NCBI GenBank assembly: GCA_963817735.1
Contig: CAWFPP010000014.1
Span: 310,001-374,000 of the forward strand
Length of the DNA stretch: 64,000 nucleotides
Source: Bog-473 sp963817735
GTDB taxonomy: Bacteria > Actinomycetota > Acidimicrobiia > Acidimicrobiales > RAAP-2
Reading direction: 5' to 3'
The position numbers and the translations under genes are program-made. The notes beneath the pieces are model-generated. The model was not told where the DNA came from and made no database searches. It worked only from the letters and a program-made list of their open reading frames with translations. Position 1 is the stretch's first letter. Each line of letters begins with the position of its first letter. Shown in pieces: positions 1-8,763 of the stretch.

Positions 1-1
1 G

Positions 2-148
2 GGTGCCTTCAGCATCGCCACCGGTCTCGGTGCGGGCCCGCAGACGCCGGCCCCGGGGGCCGGAGTGGGCCTGCCGGTGGGCGCCGGAGCCGGAGCCGGC
101 GCCGGAGCCGGCGGCGGCGGCGGGGGCGGGGGCGGGGGCGGCTCGTGA
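2..148 (+). CDS. secD: SecD C-terminal tail (partial)
   Basis: The frame open from base 2 to the TGA at 146-148 reads a short Ala/Pro/Gly stretch and then an almost pure Gly/Ala tail ending in Ser. It lies directly upstream of secF and overlaps it by four bases (GTGA), the usual secD-secF arrangement, so I read it as the disordered cytoplasmic tail of SecD, the larger half of the SecDF proton-driven export-assisting membrane complex. No conserved SecD motif falls inside the window, so the call rests on position and coupling. The GGC/GGG-rich tract may be prone to sequencing error. Confidence 0.7.
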   Translation, partial: GAFSIATGLGAGPQTPAPGAGVGLPVGAGAGAGAGAGGGGGGGGGGGS

Positions 149-1812
149 GCGACAACGGCCGCGGAGGGAACGGCGACGGGAGCTCTCTCGACGACGTGCC
201 CGAGGACGATGTCGAGAGGCTCGAGGAGAGCGTCGACACGGGCAGCCTCGACGAGGAGGAGCTCGTCAGCCTCGATGACGCCGCCCGGGCCCTGCTGGCC
301 CGGGAGCCCAAGGGCCACGGGCCGATCGCCCGCCTCTACCGGGGCGAGACCCGCTTCGACTTCGTCGGCAAGCGCAAGATCTGGTTCAGCCTCTCCACGG
401 CGATCATCGTCCTCGGGATCATCTCGATCGTGCTGCGCGGCGGGCTGAACCTGGGCATCGAGTTCAAGGGCGGGACGGAGTGGACGATCGCCGCGCCAGG
501 CGTGACGCAGAGCGAGGCGACCGCCGCGCTCAACGGGACGGGCGTGATCGATCCCACGGTGCAGCTGCTCGGGAGCGGGAGCAAGCAGACCCTCACCGTG
601 CAGTCGGACGTGAACCGGCTGTCGCAGGCCCAGCAGGCTGCCGTCAACACCAACGTGCAGAAGGCGATGACCGAGGTGGCGGACGCGCACGCGCCCAAGG
701 GTTCGACGCCCAGCACGACCTCGACGACCGCCAAGGCGACGACCACGACGGCAGCCAAGGCGGCAGCGGGAGCCACTACCAGCTCGACGGCACCCACGAC
801 CACGACGACGTCGCCGAGCAGCTCCGTAACGTCGACCCCGCCCGATCGGATCAGCGTGACCACCGTCGGGCCGACGTGGGGATCGTCCATCACGGACAAG
901 GCGATCCAGGCGCTGATCATCTTCTTCATCGTTGTGGCGATCTACATCAGCATCCGCTTCGAGCCCAAGATGGCGCTGGCGGCGTTCATCGCCATGCTCC
1001 ACGACGTCCTCGTCGCCATCGGCATCTACTCCATCTTCAACTTCCAGGTCACGCCCGACACCGTGGTGGCCATCTTGACCATCCTCGGCTACTCGCTCTA
1101 CGACACCGTCGTGGTGTTCGACCGGGTGCGTGACAACACCAAGGGCATCGGCAGCAGCGGCCGGTTGACCTACCCGCAGCTCATCAACCTGTCGATGAAC
1201 CAGACGCTGGCCCGATCGATCAACACCTCCATGGTGGCCATCCTGCCGGTGCTCGCCGTGCTCCTGATCGGCGCGCAGCTGCTCGGCGCCACCACGCTGC
1301 AGTCCTACGGGCTTGCGCTCTTCGTCGGGCTGCTCTCCGGGGCCTACTCGTCGATCTTCATCGCCTCGCCCGTGCTCTGCATGATGAAGGAGCGCGAGGA
1401 CCGCTGGGTCCAGATCGCCGACCGCTTGGCCAAGCGCGGCAACACCAAGGAGTTCTACTCTGCGGTGGACGCGGCCCACATGAACACCGCCATCAGCGTG
1501 GCGGCCTCGGGCCAGGGCAACCGGGCCGGCGCTGCCGCCGTGCAAAAGTCGGGTTCCAAGCGCAGCGGGCCCATCCGGCCCGGTTCGGGGAGCGGTGCGG
1601 GCGGCGGTGGGGGAGGCGCGGGTTCCGCCGGGGGAGCGACGGCGGTGCTGGACCGCCAGCCCGGTTCGGGTTCGGCGTCGGGCGCCTCGAGCTCGGCCGC
1701 AGGCGCTGGTGCCGCGTCGTCTGCGGGTGCGACGTCGCCTGGTGCCGGGCGGCCGTCGGCCCAGGGTCCCCGGCCGCGCAAGAACAAGAACAAGAGCAGG
1801 CGCAAACGCTGA
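145..1812 (+). CDS. secF: Protein translocase subunit SecF
   Basis: SecF works with SecD in the inner membrane and uses the proton gradient to help pull proteins out of the SecYEG channel. TM1 is near residues 79-98, followed by the family motif GIEFKGGTEW at the start of the periplasmic domain. The membrane block at about residues 256-420 holds the conserved GYSLYDTVVVFDR. The GTG start overlaps the secD stop. At 555 residues the protein is much longer than a usual SecF. The extra length is an acidic N-terminus, a Thr/Ser/Ala-rich insert in the periplasmic domain (about 183-234), and a long Gly/Ser/Ala tail ending in basic residues. These additions look like flexible linkers; the core motifs are intact. 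Confidence 0.95.
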   Translation: MSDNGRGGNGDGSSLDDVPEDDVERLEESVDTGSLDEEELVSLDDAARALLAREPKGHGPIARLYRGETRFDFVGKRKIWFSLSTAIIVLGIISIVLRGGLNLGIEFKGGTEWTIAAPGVTQSEATAALNGTGVIDPTVQLLGSGSKQTLTVQSDVNRLSQAQQAAVNTNVQKAMTEVADAHAPKGSTPSTTSTTAKATTTTAAKAAAGATTSSTAPTTTTTSPSSSVTSTPPDRISVTTVGPTWGSSITDKAIQALIIFFIVVAIYISIRFEPKMALAAFIAMLHDVLVAIGIYSIFNFQVTPDTVVAILTILGYSLYDTVVVFDRVRDNTKGIGSSGRLTYPQLINLSMNQTLARSINTSMVAILPVLAVLLIGAQLLGATTLQSYGLALFVGLLSGAYSSIFIASPVLCMMKEREDRWVQIADRLAKRGNTKEFYSAVDAAHMNTAISVAASGQGNRAGAAAVQKSGSKRSGPIRPGSGSGAGGGGGGAGSAGGATAVLDRQPGSGSASGASSSAAGAGAASSAGATSPGAGRPSAQGPRPRKNKNKSRRKR

Positions 1813-1893
1813 GCTGAGGCGGGGCGACACAAAGGGGAGCCGAGCCGAACCGAGGCGAGCCGAGCGGAGCGCCCTCCATCGCCGCAGGAAGCA

Positions 1894-1911
1894 CCGCTGC
1901 ATATGCAGCGG
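1894..1911. promoter_or_regulatory. 18-bp perfect palindrome upstream of rel
   Basis: CCGCTGCAT is followed immediately by its reverse complement ATGCAGCGG. It lies about 43-60 bases upstream of the predicted rel transcription start, a common operator position. The lack of any loop favours a dimeric protein site over an RNA hairpin. The regulator is unknown. Confidence 0.45.
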
Positions 1912-1941
1912 CGTGTGCGTCTCTGCATTTCCCCTGGCGGG

Positions 1942-1947
1942 TAGCCT
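1942..1947 (+). promoter_or_regulatory. -10 box of a leaderless rel promoter
   Basis: TAGCCT ends six bases before the ATG at 1954, so transcription should begin at or next to the start codon. No Shine-Dalgarno sequence is present, which fits a leaderless mRNA. Confidence 0.55.
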
Positions 1948-1953
1948 GTATGG

Positions 1954-4227
1954 ATGGTGGCCCTGACGCGGGTGACTCCATCCGGCACAGACACAGATAC
2001 CGCCACGAACGCTCGAGGGCTCGAGCCGGAGCAGGCAAACGAGCCGGTGCTGCGCGACCTGTTGGCCCCGCTCCTGGCCGAATTCGCCCGCCACCGCCCC
2101 GAGGACGACACCTCCATGATCGTGGCGGCGGGCCGGACCGCCGCCACGGCGCACGAGGGCCAGTTCCGGCGTTCGGGCGAGCCCTACATCACGCACCCCA
2201 TCGCGGTGGCGACGATCGTGGCCGAGCTGGGCCTCGACGAGCAGACGGTGGCCGCCGCGCTCCTCCACGACGCCGTGGAGGACACCGGCCTGACGCTCGA
2301 GACGATCGAGGAGAACTTCGGCGAGGGGGTGGCCAGCGTCGTCGACGGGGTGACCAAGCTGGACCGGCTCCAGTTCAACTCCAAGGAGGCCCAGCAGGCG
2401 GCCACCATCCGCAAGATGCTCGTCGCCATGGCCGACGATTGGCGCGTCCTGCTGATCAAGCTGGCCGACCGGCTGCACAACATGCGCACGCTCGCCGTTA
2501 TGCCCGAGTGGAAGCAGCGCCGCACGGCGCAGGAGACCTTCGACGTCTATGCGCCCCTGGCCCACCGCCTCGGGGTCCAGCAGGTGCGCTGGCAGCTCGA
2601 GGACCTCGCCTTCGCCACGCTGCACCCGAAGCGCTACGCCGAGATCGAGCAGATGGTGGCCGCCCGGGCGCCGCAGCGCGAGGAGTACCTCGAAAGGGTG
2701 CTCGTCCACGTGCGCCAGCGCATGAACGAAATGGGGGTGGTGGCCGACGTCACCGGACGGCCGAAGCACCTGTGGTCCATCTACGAGAAGATGGTCGTGC
2801 GGGGCAAGGAGTTCGACGACATCAACGACCTGGTCGCCATCCGGGTCGTCGTCGAGTCCGAGAAGGACTGCTGGGCCGCGTTGGGAGCCATCCACGCCAT
2901 CTGGGCCCCGGTGCACGGGCGCTTCAAGGACTACATCAACACGCCCAAGTTCAACATGTACCAGTCGCTGCACACCACCGTGATCGGCCTGGACGGCAAG
3001 CCGGTGGAGGTGCAGATCCGCACGTCGGAGATGCACCACCGGGCCGAGTACGGCATCGCCGCGCACTGGGGCTACAAGTCCAAGGAGGACCACTCCTCGG
3101 AGATGGCCTGGCTCCAGCGCATCGCCGACGTGGACCGCCAGACCGACGACCCGATCGAGTTCCTCGAGGCGCTCAAGCTCGACCTGGAGCAGGACGAGGT
3201 CTACGTCTTCACACCCAAGGGCAAGGTCATCGCGTTGCCGGCCCGCTCCACGCCCGTGGACTTCGCCTACGCCATCCACACCGAGGTGGGCCATCGGTTC
3301 ATCGGGGCCCGGGTCAACGGCCGCCTCGTGCCGCTCGAGACGCAGCTCAGCAGCGCCGACACCGTCGAGATCATCACCTCGAAGGCGCCGACGGCGGGTC
3401 CCTCGAGGGACTGGCTCCAGATCGTCGCCTCCACCCGGGCCCGCAACAAGATCCGTCAATGGTTCTCGCGGGAGCGCCGGGAGGACGCCATCGAGAACGG
3501 GCGGGAGGAACTGGCCCGGGCCCTGCGCCGCGACGGCCTGCCCTTGCACAAGCTGCTGGGCTCGACGGCCCTGCAGCAGGTGGCCGATACCATGAACCTG
3601 GCCGACCTCGATGCGCTCTACGCCTCCATCGGCGAGAACCAGGTCTCGGCCCAGTCCATCGTGCAGCGCCTCACCAAGGCGCTGCGGGGCGGCGGCGAGG
3701 CGGACGAGCAGCTCCCGACGATCGCCCTACCCGGCACGACCCGGCCCCGCCAGGGCCGCCGCACCGGCACGGGCGTCTACGTCGAGGGGCTCGACGACGT
3801 CATGATCCACCTGGCCCGCTGCTGCACGCCGGTACCGGGCGACCAGATCGTGGGCTTCGTGACCCAGGGCCGCGGCGTCTCGGTGCACCGAGCCGACTGC
3901 GCCAACGCGGCGGCGCTGGCCGACCGCTCCCGGGAGCGCCTCATGGAGGTGGAGTGGGACCGGGGCAACGACGGCGTCTTCGTGGCGACGATCGAGGTGC
4001 AGGCCTTCGACCGGGCCCGCCTGTTGGCCGACGTGTCCCGGGTCGTCTCCGAGCACCACCTCAACATCGTGGCCGCCCGCACTGCCACCACGCCGGACCG
4101 GGTCAGCCGGATGGCTTTCGACGTCGAGCTGGCCGACCCGACGCATCTGCACTCATTGATCAACGCGCTGAAGCACCTCGACGGGGTGTTCGACGCGTAT
4201 CGTCAGCTTCCTGGCAAGAAAGTCTGA
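1954..4227 (+). CDS. rel: Bifunctional (p)ppGpp synthetase/hydrolase Rel
   Basis: Rel makes and degrades the stringent-response alarmone (p)ppGpp in the cytoplasm. In order: an HD hydrolase domain with the His-Asp pair at residues 105-106 (HDAVEDT), a synthetase domain containing RFKD at 323-326 and YQSLHT, a TGS domain (about 414-475) and a C-terminal ACT domain (about 667-745). RFKD is the RxKD form found in bifunctional Rel enzymes rather than the ExDD form of synthetase-only RelA. Length (757) is typical. The start is fixed by the leaderless -10 box and by agreement with family N-termini. The secDF-rel-hisS order is usual in actinobacteria, but the apt gene often found between secF and rel is missing. 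Confidence 0.97.
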   Translation: MVALTRVTPSGTDTDTATNARGLEPEQANEPVLRDLLAPLLAEFARHRPEDDTSMIVAAGRTAATAHEGQFRRSGEPYITHPIAVATIVAELGLDEQTVAAALLHDAVEDTGLTLETIEENFGEGVASVVDGVTKLDRLQFNSKEAQQAATIRKMLVAMADDWRVLLIKLADRLHNMRTLAVMPEWKQRRTAQETFDVYAPLAHRLGVQQVRWQLEDLAFATLHPKRYAEIEQMVAARAPQREEYLERVLVHVRQRMNEMGVVADVTGRPKHLWSIYEKMVVRGKEFDDINDLVAIRVVVESEKDCWAALGAIHAIWAPVHGRFKDYINTPKFNMYQSLHTTVIGLDGKPVEVQIRTSEMHHRAEYGIAAHWGYKSKEDHSSEMAWLQRIADVDRQTDDPIEFLEALKLDLEQDEVYVFTPKGKVIALPARSTPVDFAYAIHTEVGHRFIGARVNGRLVPLETQLSSADTVEIITSKAPTAGPSRDWLQIVASTRARNKIRQWFSRERREDAIENGREELARALRRDGLPLHKLLGSTALQQVADTMNLADLDALYASIGENQVSAQSIVQRLTKALRGGGEADEQLPTIALPGTTRPRQGRRTGTGVYVEGLDDVMIHLARCCTPVPGDQIVGFVTQGRGVSVHRADCANAAALADRSRERLMEVEWDRGNDGVFVATIEVQAFDRARLLADVSRVVSEHHLNIVAARTATTPDRVSRMAFDVELADPTHLHSLINALKHLDGVFDAYRQLPGKKV

Positions 4228-4251
4228 CTCCCGAGCCGTGAAGAGCCTTCT

Positions 4252-5619
4252 ATGAGCGCGGGATCGTCCGCGCCCGCATCCGGTTCTGGCGAGCTTTCGC
4301 TAGAGGGCGTGGCCAAGGGCCGTGTCTCGTTGCAGACCCCCAAGGGCATGCACGACGTGCTCTGGCCCGAATCACTGCGCTGGGAGGCAACGGTCGCCCG
4401 GTTCGCCGCCTTCGCCGAGAGCGCCGGCTACGGCCTGACGATCACGCCCGTGCTCGAGCACGCCGGCGTCTTCCTCCGGGGCATCGGCGAGGGCAGCGAA
4501 GTGGTCGGCAAAGAGATGTACGTCTTCGAGGACCGGGACGGCCAGGCGATGGCGCTGCGTCCCGAGGGCACCGCCCCCATCGCCCGGGCCTACGTGCAGC
4601 ATCACCCGGTGCCGCCCTGGAAGGCCTGGTACGTCGCGCCCTCGTTCCGCCACGAGAACCCCCAGCACGGTCGCTACCGCCAGCACCACCAGCTGGGTGT
4701 CGAGGCGCTCGGTCCGGCCGACGCCGACCTCGACGTCGAGGTCGTCTCGCTGGCGCACGACTTCTTCGCCGGCCTCGGGCTCACCCAGGTGACCCTGCGA
4801 CTGAACTCCATGGGCGACAGCGTCTGCCGGCCCGGCTACGTCGCGCTGCTCAGCGCCTTCCTGGCCGAGCGGCAGGACCAACTCTGCCCGGCGCACCGGG
4901 CCCGCCACCTCGAGAATCCGCTGCGGGTGCTGGACTGCAAGTCGGAGGAGTGCCGGGCCGCCACCGCCGACGCGCCGCACTTCCTCGACCACCTGTGCGA
5001 CGCGTGCGCCGCCCACTTCGCCCGGGTGCGCGCCGGGCTCGATGCGCTGGGAGTGGCCTACACGATCGACCACCGTCTGGTGCGGGGCTTCGACTACTAC
5101 ACGCGCACGACGTTCGAGTTCGCGGCGGATGCGTTGGACGCGGCGCAGAACGGCGTCGGCGGCGGCGGCCGTTACGACGGCCTGGTCGAGCTGCTCGGCG
5201 GTGACCCGACGCCTGGCATCGGGTTCGGCATCGGCATCGAGCGGGTGCTACTGGCGTGTGACGCCGAAGGGGTCTTCACGACCGACTCGGTCCAGACGGC
5301 GCACCCGCTGCACGCCTACGTCATCGACACGGCGGGTGGCGAGGCGGCCGTCGCCCTCACGGCGGAACTGCGCCGGGCCGGCCTGCGGGCCGACCGGGCC
5401 TTCGACGGGCGGTCCATGAAGTCCCAGATCAAGTCCGCCGATCGCTCCGGCGCCCTGGTGGCCCTGGTGGTCGGGCCCCAGGAGCTGGCCGCGGGCACGG
5501 TGGGCCTGCGACCCCTACGCAGCGACGCCGAGCAACGGAGTGTGCCGCGGGCTGCCATTGTGGAAGAGCTCGAGGCTTTCCTGGCCGAGGCGGGGGTGAG
5601 CCGGACGTCGTCGCACTGA
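4252..5619 (+). CDS. hisS: Histidine--tRNA ligase
   Basis: This class II aminoacyl-tRNA synthetase charges tRNA-His. Visible signatures are the ATP-binding motif 2 arginine in FRHENPQHGRYRQ (Arg near 133), the histidine-binding loop LVRGFDYYTRTTFEF (about 276 onward), the GVGGGGRYDGL loop, and the motif 3 region GIGFGIGIER (about 325-331). A C-terminal anticodon-binding domain follows. About 30 low-complexity residues precede the family core, which begins at VSLQTPKGMHDVLW; the ATG at 4252, 24 bases after rel, is the best start but an internal start cannot be excluded. It is probably co-transcribed with rel. Confidence 0.96.
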   Translation: MSAGSSAPASGSGELSLEGVAKGRVSLQTPKGMHDVLWPESLRWEATVARFAAFAESAGYGLTITPVLEHAGVFLRGIGEGSEVVGKEMYVFEDRDGQAMALRPEGTAPIARAYVQHHPVPPWKAWYVAPSFRHENPQHGRYRQHHQLGVEALGPADADLDVEVVSLAHDFFAGLGLTQVTLRLNSMGDSVCRPGYVALLSAFLAERQDQLCPAHRARHLENPLRVLDCKSEECRAATADAPHFLDHLCDACAAHFARVRAGLDALGVAYTIDHRLVRGFDYYTRTTFEFAADALDAAQNGVGGGGRYDGLVELLGGDPTPGIGFGIGIERVLLACDAEGVFTTDSVQTAHPLHAYVIDTAGGEAAVALTAELRRAGLRADRAFDGRSMKSQIKSADRSGALVALVVGPQELAAGTVGLRPLRSDAEQRSVPRAAIVEELEAFLAEAGVSRTSSH

Positions 5620-5698
5620 CTCCGCCCGCACCCCCGCACCCCTGTTTCCAAGACCACCCGCCCCACACCGAGCAGACTGAGCGCCGAGACCCCTCATC

Positions 5699-7471
5699 AT
5701 GACGACCGAACCGAACCAGCCCACCGCTCTGCGCACCCACCTCTGCGGCATCCTCCGCCAGGCTGACGTGGGCCAGACCGTCACCGTGTGCGGGTGGGTG
5801 GCGCGCCGCCGCGAGCACGGCGAGCATCTCGCCTTCGTGGACCTGCGGGACCACACGGGCCTCATTCAGTGCGTCATCGACCACGCCACCGACGTGCGCT
5901 CCGAGTGGGTCATCGCGGTGACCGGCACTGTCAGGCATCGCCCCGACGGCACGGTCAACCCCGGCATCGGCACCGGCGAGGTCGAGATCGGGGACTGCAC
6001 CGTCGAGGTCCTCAACGAGGCCGAGCCCCCGCCCTTCTCCGTCGACGACCGCGACGAGTCCGACGAGCCTGTCCGGCTGAAGCACCGCTACGTAGACCTC
6101 AGGCGGCCGCGAATGCAGCGCAACCTCCGCCTCCGGGCACGGGTGAACGCCGCCCTCCGGGCCGCCATGGACCGCCAGGGCTTCGCCGAGATCGAGACGC
6201 CGCTGCTCTGGGCCCCGACCCCCGAGGGCAGCCGCGAGTTCTCCGTCCCCTCGCGGCTCCACCACGGGGAGTTCTACGCCCTGCCCCAGAGCCCGCAGCT
6301 GGCCAAGCAGCTCCTCATGGTGGGCGGCTTCGACCGCTACTTCCAGATCGCCCGCTGCCTGCGCGACGAGGACCTCCGGGCCGACCGCCAGTTCGAGTTC
6401 ATGCAGCTCGACATGGAGTGCTCCTTCGCCTCCCAGGACGACGTCATGGCCTACGTCTCCGAGGCGGTGCTCGATGCAGCAGAGGCGGCGACCGGGGAGC
6501 GGCCGCCGCCGATCGAACGCATGACGTGGGCCATGGCCAGGGACCGCTACGGCACCGACAAGCCGGACCTGCGCTTCGGGCTCGAGCTGATCGACCTCTC
6601 GGCCGCCTTCGAGCGCACCGAGGTGAAGGCCTTCTCCTCCCCGACGGTCAAGGCCATCGTCGTGCCCGAGGGCGCCACCTGGCCCCGCAAGAGGCTCGAC
6701 GAGGTGACGGAGTTGGCCAAGCAGCACGGCGCCGCCGGCCTGGCCTGGTTCCGCGTCGCCGACGGCGAGGACGGTCCCTCGCTGGACGGCCCCCTGGCCC
6801 GGCATCTGTCGGAGCAGGAGGTTGCCAGCGTCCTGGAGCAGACGGAGGCGGAACCCGGGGACCTCATCCTGGCGGTCTCGGACCAGTACGCGACGGCCTG
6901 CGAGGTGCTGGGCGCGCTGCGCGTGGCGATCGGCGCGCCACCGGTGGCCCAGGGCCCGCATCGATACGTGTGGGTCGTCGACTTCCCGATGTTCGACGGC
7001 ACCGGCGCCGACGGCAACCCGCAGCCGGCGCACCACCCCTTCACGATGCCGTACCCCGAGGACCTGCCGTTGCTGGCGACGGACCCGTTCGCCGTGCGCT
7101 CGCAGGCCTACGACCTCGTGCTCAACGGCTGGGAGCTCGGCTCGGGGAGTGTGCGTATTCATCGCCGGGACACCCAGGAGCAGGTCTTCGCCGCGCTCGG
7201 CATCGGCCCCGAGGAGGCAGAGGCCCGCTTCGGCTTCCTGCTGGGCGCCTTCCGCTACGGGGCGCCGCCGCACGCCGGCTTCGCGGTCGGGGTGGACCGG
7301 CTCGTGGCGATCCTGGCCGGCGAGGAGAACATCCGGGAGGTGATCGCGTACCCGAAGACGCAGTCCGGGGCCGACCTGTTGACCGGCGCCCCCACTCCGC
7401 TGCCCGCCGCCAGCCTGGCCGAACTGGGCATCCGGGTCGTGGTGCCGCCGAGGGCAGGACCGCCCACCTGA
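5699..7471 (+). CDS. aspS: Aspartate--tRNA ligase (bacterial type)
   Basis: A class II synthetase for tRNA-Asp (possibly also tRNA-Asn; the sequence alone does not settle discrimination). It starts with an OB-fold anticodon-binding domain (VCGWVARRREHG), then the catalytic core with motif 2 in CLRDEDLRADRQFEF (about 218-235), an insertion domain as in bacterial AspRS, and motif 3 GFAVGVDRLVAILAG near residue 530, followed by YPKTQSGADLLTGAP. The length (590) is normal. The start ATG lies 79 bases after hisS. The last bases overlap the start of rarA. Confidence 0.96.
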   Translation: MTTEPNQPTALRTHLCGILRQADVGQTVTVCGWVARRREHGEHLAFVDLRDHTGLIQCVIDHATDVRSEWVIAVTGTVRHRPDGTVNPGIGTGEVEIGDCTVEVLNEAEPPPFSVDDRDESDEPVRLKHRYVDLRRPRMQRNLRLRARVNAALRAAMDRQGFAEIETPLLWAPTPEGSREFSVPSRLHHGEFYALPQSPQLAKQLLMVGGFDRYFQIARCLRDEDLRADRQFEFMQLDMECSFASQDDVMAYVSEAVLDAAEAATGERPPPIERMTWAMARDRYGTDKPDLRFGLELIDLSAAFERTEVKAFSSPTVKAIVVPEGATWPRKRLDEVTELAKQHGAAGLAWFRVADGEDGPSLDGPLARHLSEQEVASVLEQTEAEPGDLILAVSDQYATACEVLGALRVAIGAPPVAQGPHRYVWVVDFPMFDGTGADGNPQPAHHPFTMPYPEDLPLLATDPFAVRSQAYDLVLNGWELGSGSVRIHRRDTQEQVFAALGIGPEEAEARFGFLLGAFRYGAPPHAGFAVGVDRLVAILAGEENIREVIAYPKTQSGADLLTGAPTPLPAASLAELGIRVVVPPRAGPPT

Positions 7472-8760
7472 GCCTCTTCGCCGACGCCGCCGACCGGCGC
7501 CTCCGGGGCCAGGCGCCCCTGGCAGCCCGCCTCCGCCCCCGCACCCTCGATGAGGTCGTGGGCCAGGAGCACCTCGTCGGCCCCGGTGCCCCCTTGCGCG
7601 TCCTCGCCGCATCGGACCGCATCGGCTCGTCGATCCTGTGGGGCCCGGCCGGCACGGGCAAGACCACCCTGGCCCGCCTGCTGGCCGACACCACTGCCAA
7701 GCACCTGGTCACGCTGTCGGCCACCGCCGCCGGCGTGAAGGACGTGCGCGAGGCCCTGGCCGAGGCGCAGCGCCGCCTGGGCGAGCAGGGGCAGGGCACG
7801 ATGCTGTTCATCGACGAGGTGCACCGCTTCAGCAAGTCCCAGCAGGACGTGCTCCTCCCCGCCGTCGAGGACGGCCTTGTCGTGCTCATCGGCGCCACCA
7901 CCGAGAACCCTTTCTTCGAGGTCAATCCGCCCCTGTTGAGCCGGGCCTCACTGTGGCGGCTGCACCCCTTGTCGCCGGACAACCTGCGCACGCTGATCCG
8001 GCGCGGTCTGGACTTGGAGGGGGCCGACGCGGACGACGACGCCATCGATGCCGTGGTGGCGGCCTGCGAGGGCGACGCCCGCGCCGCGTTGACGACGGTG
8101 GAGACGGCGGTGGCGCTCGCTCGCGGTGCCGGTGCCGGCGATACCCGGGTCGTGCTGACCATGGACGACATGGCGCGGGCCCGGGACGGCCGGTTGTTCC
8201 ACCAGGGCGCCGACGAGCACTACGACCAGATCAGCGCGCTGATCAAGAGCGTACGGGGCTCGGACCCCGACGCCGGCCTCTACTGGATGGCCCGCATGAT
8301 CGAGGCGGGGGAGGACCCCCGCTTCCTGGCCCGCCGCATGGTGATCCTGGCCAGTGAGGACATCGGGCTGGCCGATCCCCAGGCCTTGCTGGTCGCGGAG
8401 GCGGCGGCGCGCGCCGTCGAGTACGTGGGGCTGCCCGAGGCGGCGCTGAACCTGGCCGAGGCCGTGATCTACCTGGCCCGGGCGCCCAAGTCGAACGCCG
8501 TGGTCGTCGCGTTGGGGCGGGCCCAGGCGGACGTGCGCTCGAGCGTCGGCCAGGAGGTCCCTTCGCACCTGCGCGACGCCCACTACAAGGGTGCAGCGAC
8601 CTTGGGGCACGGGGAGGGCTACGTCTACCCCCATGACGACCCCTCCGGGGTGGTCCCCCAGCAGTATCGTCCTGACGCGCTCGAGGGCCGGGTGTACTAC
8701 GAGCCCACGCCACGCGACGGTGGGCGCACGAGCGAGGGAAACCCGGACAAGGGAGGCTGA
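7468..8760 (+). CDS. rarA: Replication-associated AAA+ ATPase RarA (MgsA), CTG start
   Basis: RarA is a clamp-loader-like AAA+ ATPase acting at stalled replication forks. Walker A is GPAGTGKTT (about 59-67) and Walker B LFIDEVHRF (about 112-120), followed by the sensor region GATTENPFFEVNPPLLSR and the C-terminal tetramerisation domain (RGSDPDAGLYWMARM, LARAPKSNAV). No ATG, GTG or TTG lies near the conserved N-terminus PLAARLRPRTLDEVVGQ; the first GTG would delete it. The best start is CTG at 7468, overlapping the aspS stop as CTGA, with GAGGGCAGG upstream. That start copies the ATGA/GTGA overlaps seen elsewhere here. Product is about 430 residues, the usual size. Confidence 0.93.
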   Translation: MSLFADAADRRLRGQAPLAARLRPRTLDEVVGQEHLVGPGAPLRVLAASDRIGSSILWGPAGTGKTTLARLLADTTAKHLVTLSATAAGVKDVREALAEAQRRLGEQGQGTMLFIDEVHRFSKSQQDVLLPAVEDGLVVLIGATTENPFFEVNPPLLSRASLWRLHPLSPDNLRTLIRRGLDLEGADADDDAIDAVVAACEGDARAALTTVETAVALARGAGAGDTRVVLTMDDMARARDGRLFHQGADEHYDQISALIKSVRGSDPDAGLYWMARMIEAGEDPRFLARRMVILASEDIGLADPQALLVAEAAARAVEYVGLPEAALNLAEAVIYLARAPKSNAVVVALGRAQADVRSSVGQEVPSHLRDAHYKGAATLGHGEGYVYPHDDPSGVVPQQYRPDALEGRVYYEPTPRDGGRTSEGNPDKGG

Positions 8761-8763
8761 TTC

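Noticed and set aside
1950..4241. A 763-codon plus-strand frame overlapping rel, slightly longer than rel itself
   Set aside because: Its translation is Arg/Gly-rich with no family signature, whereas the frame at 1954 has HD, synthetase, TGS and ACT domains.
5429..7612. A 727-codon open frame on the minus strand opposite aspS
   Set aside because: It is composed of Arg/Gly/His-rich shadow sequence, with no domain motif, and overlaps clear aspS and hisS coding on the other strand.
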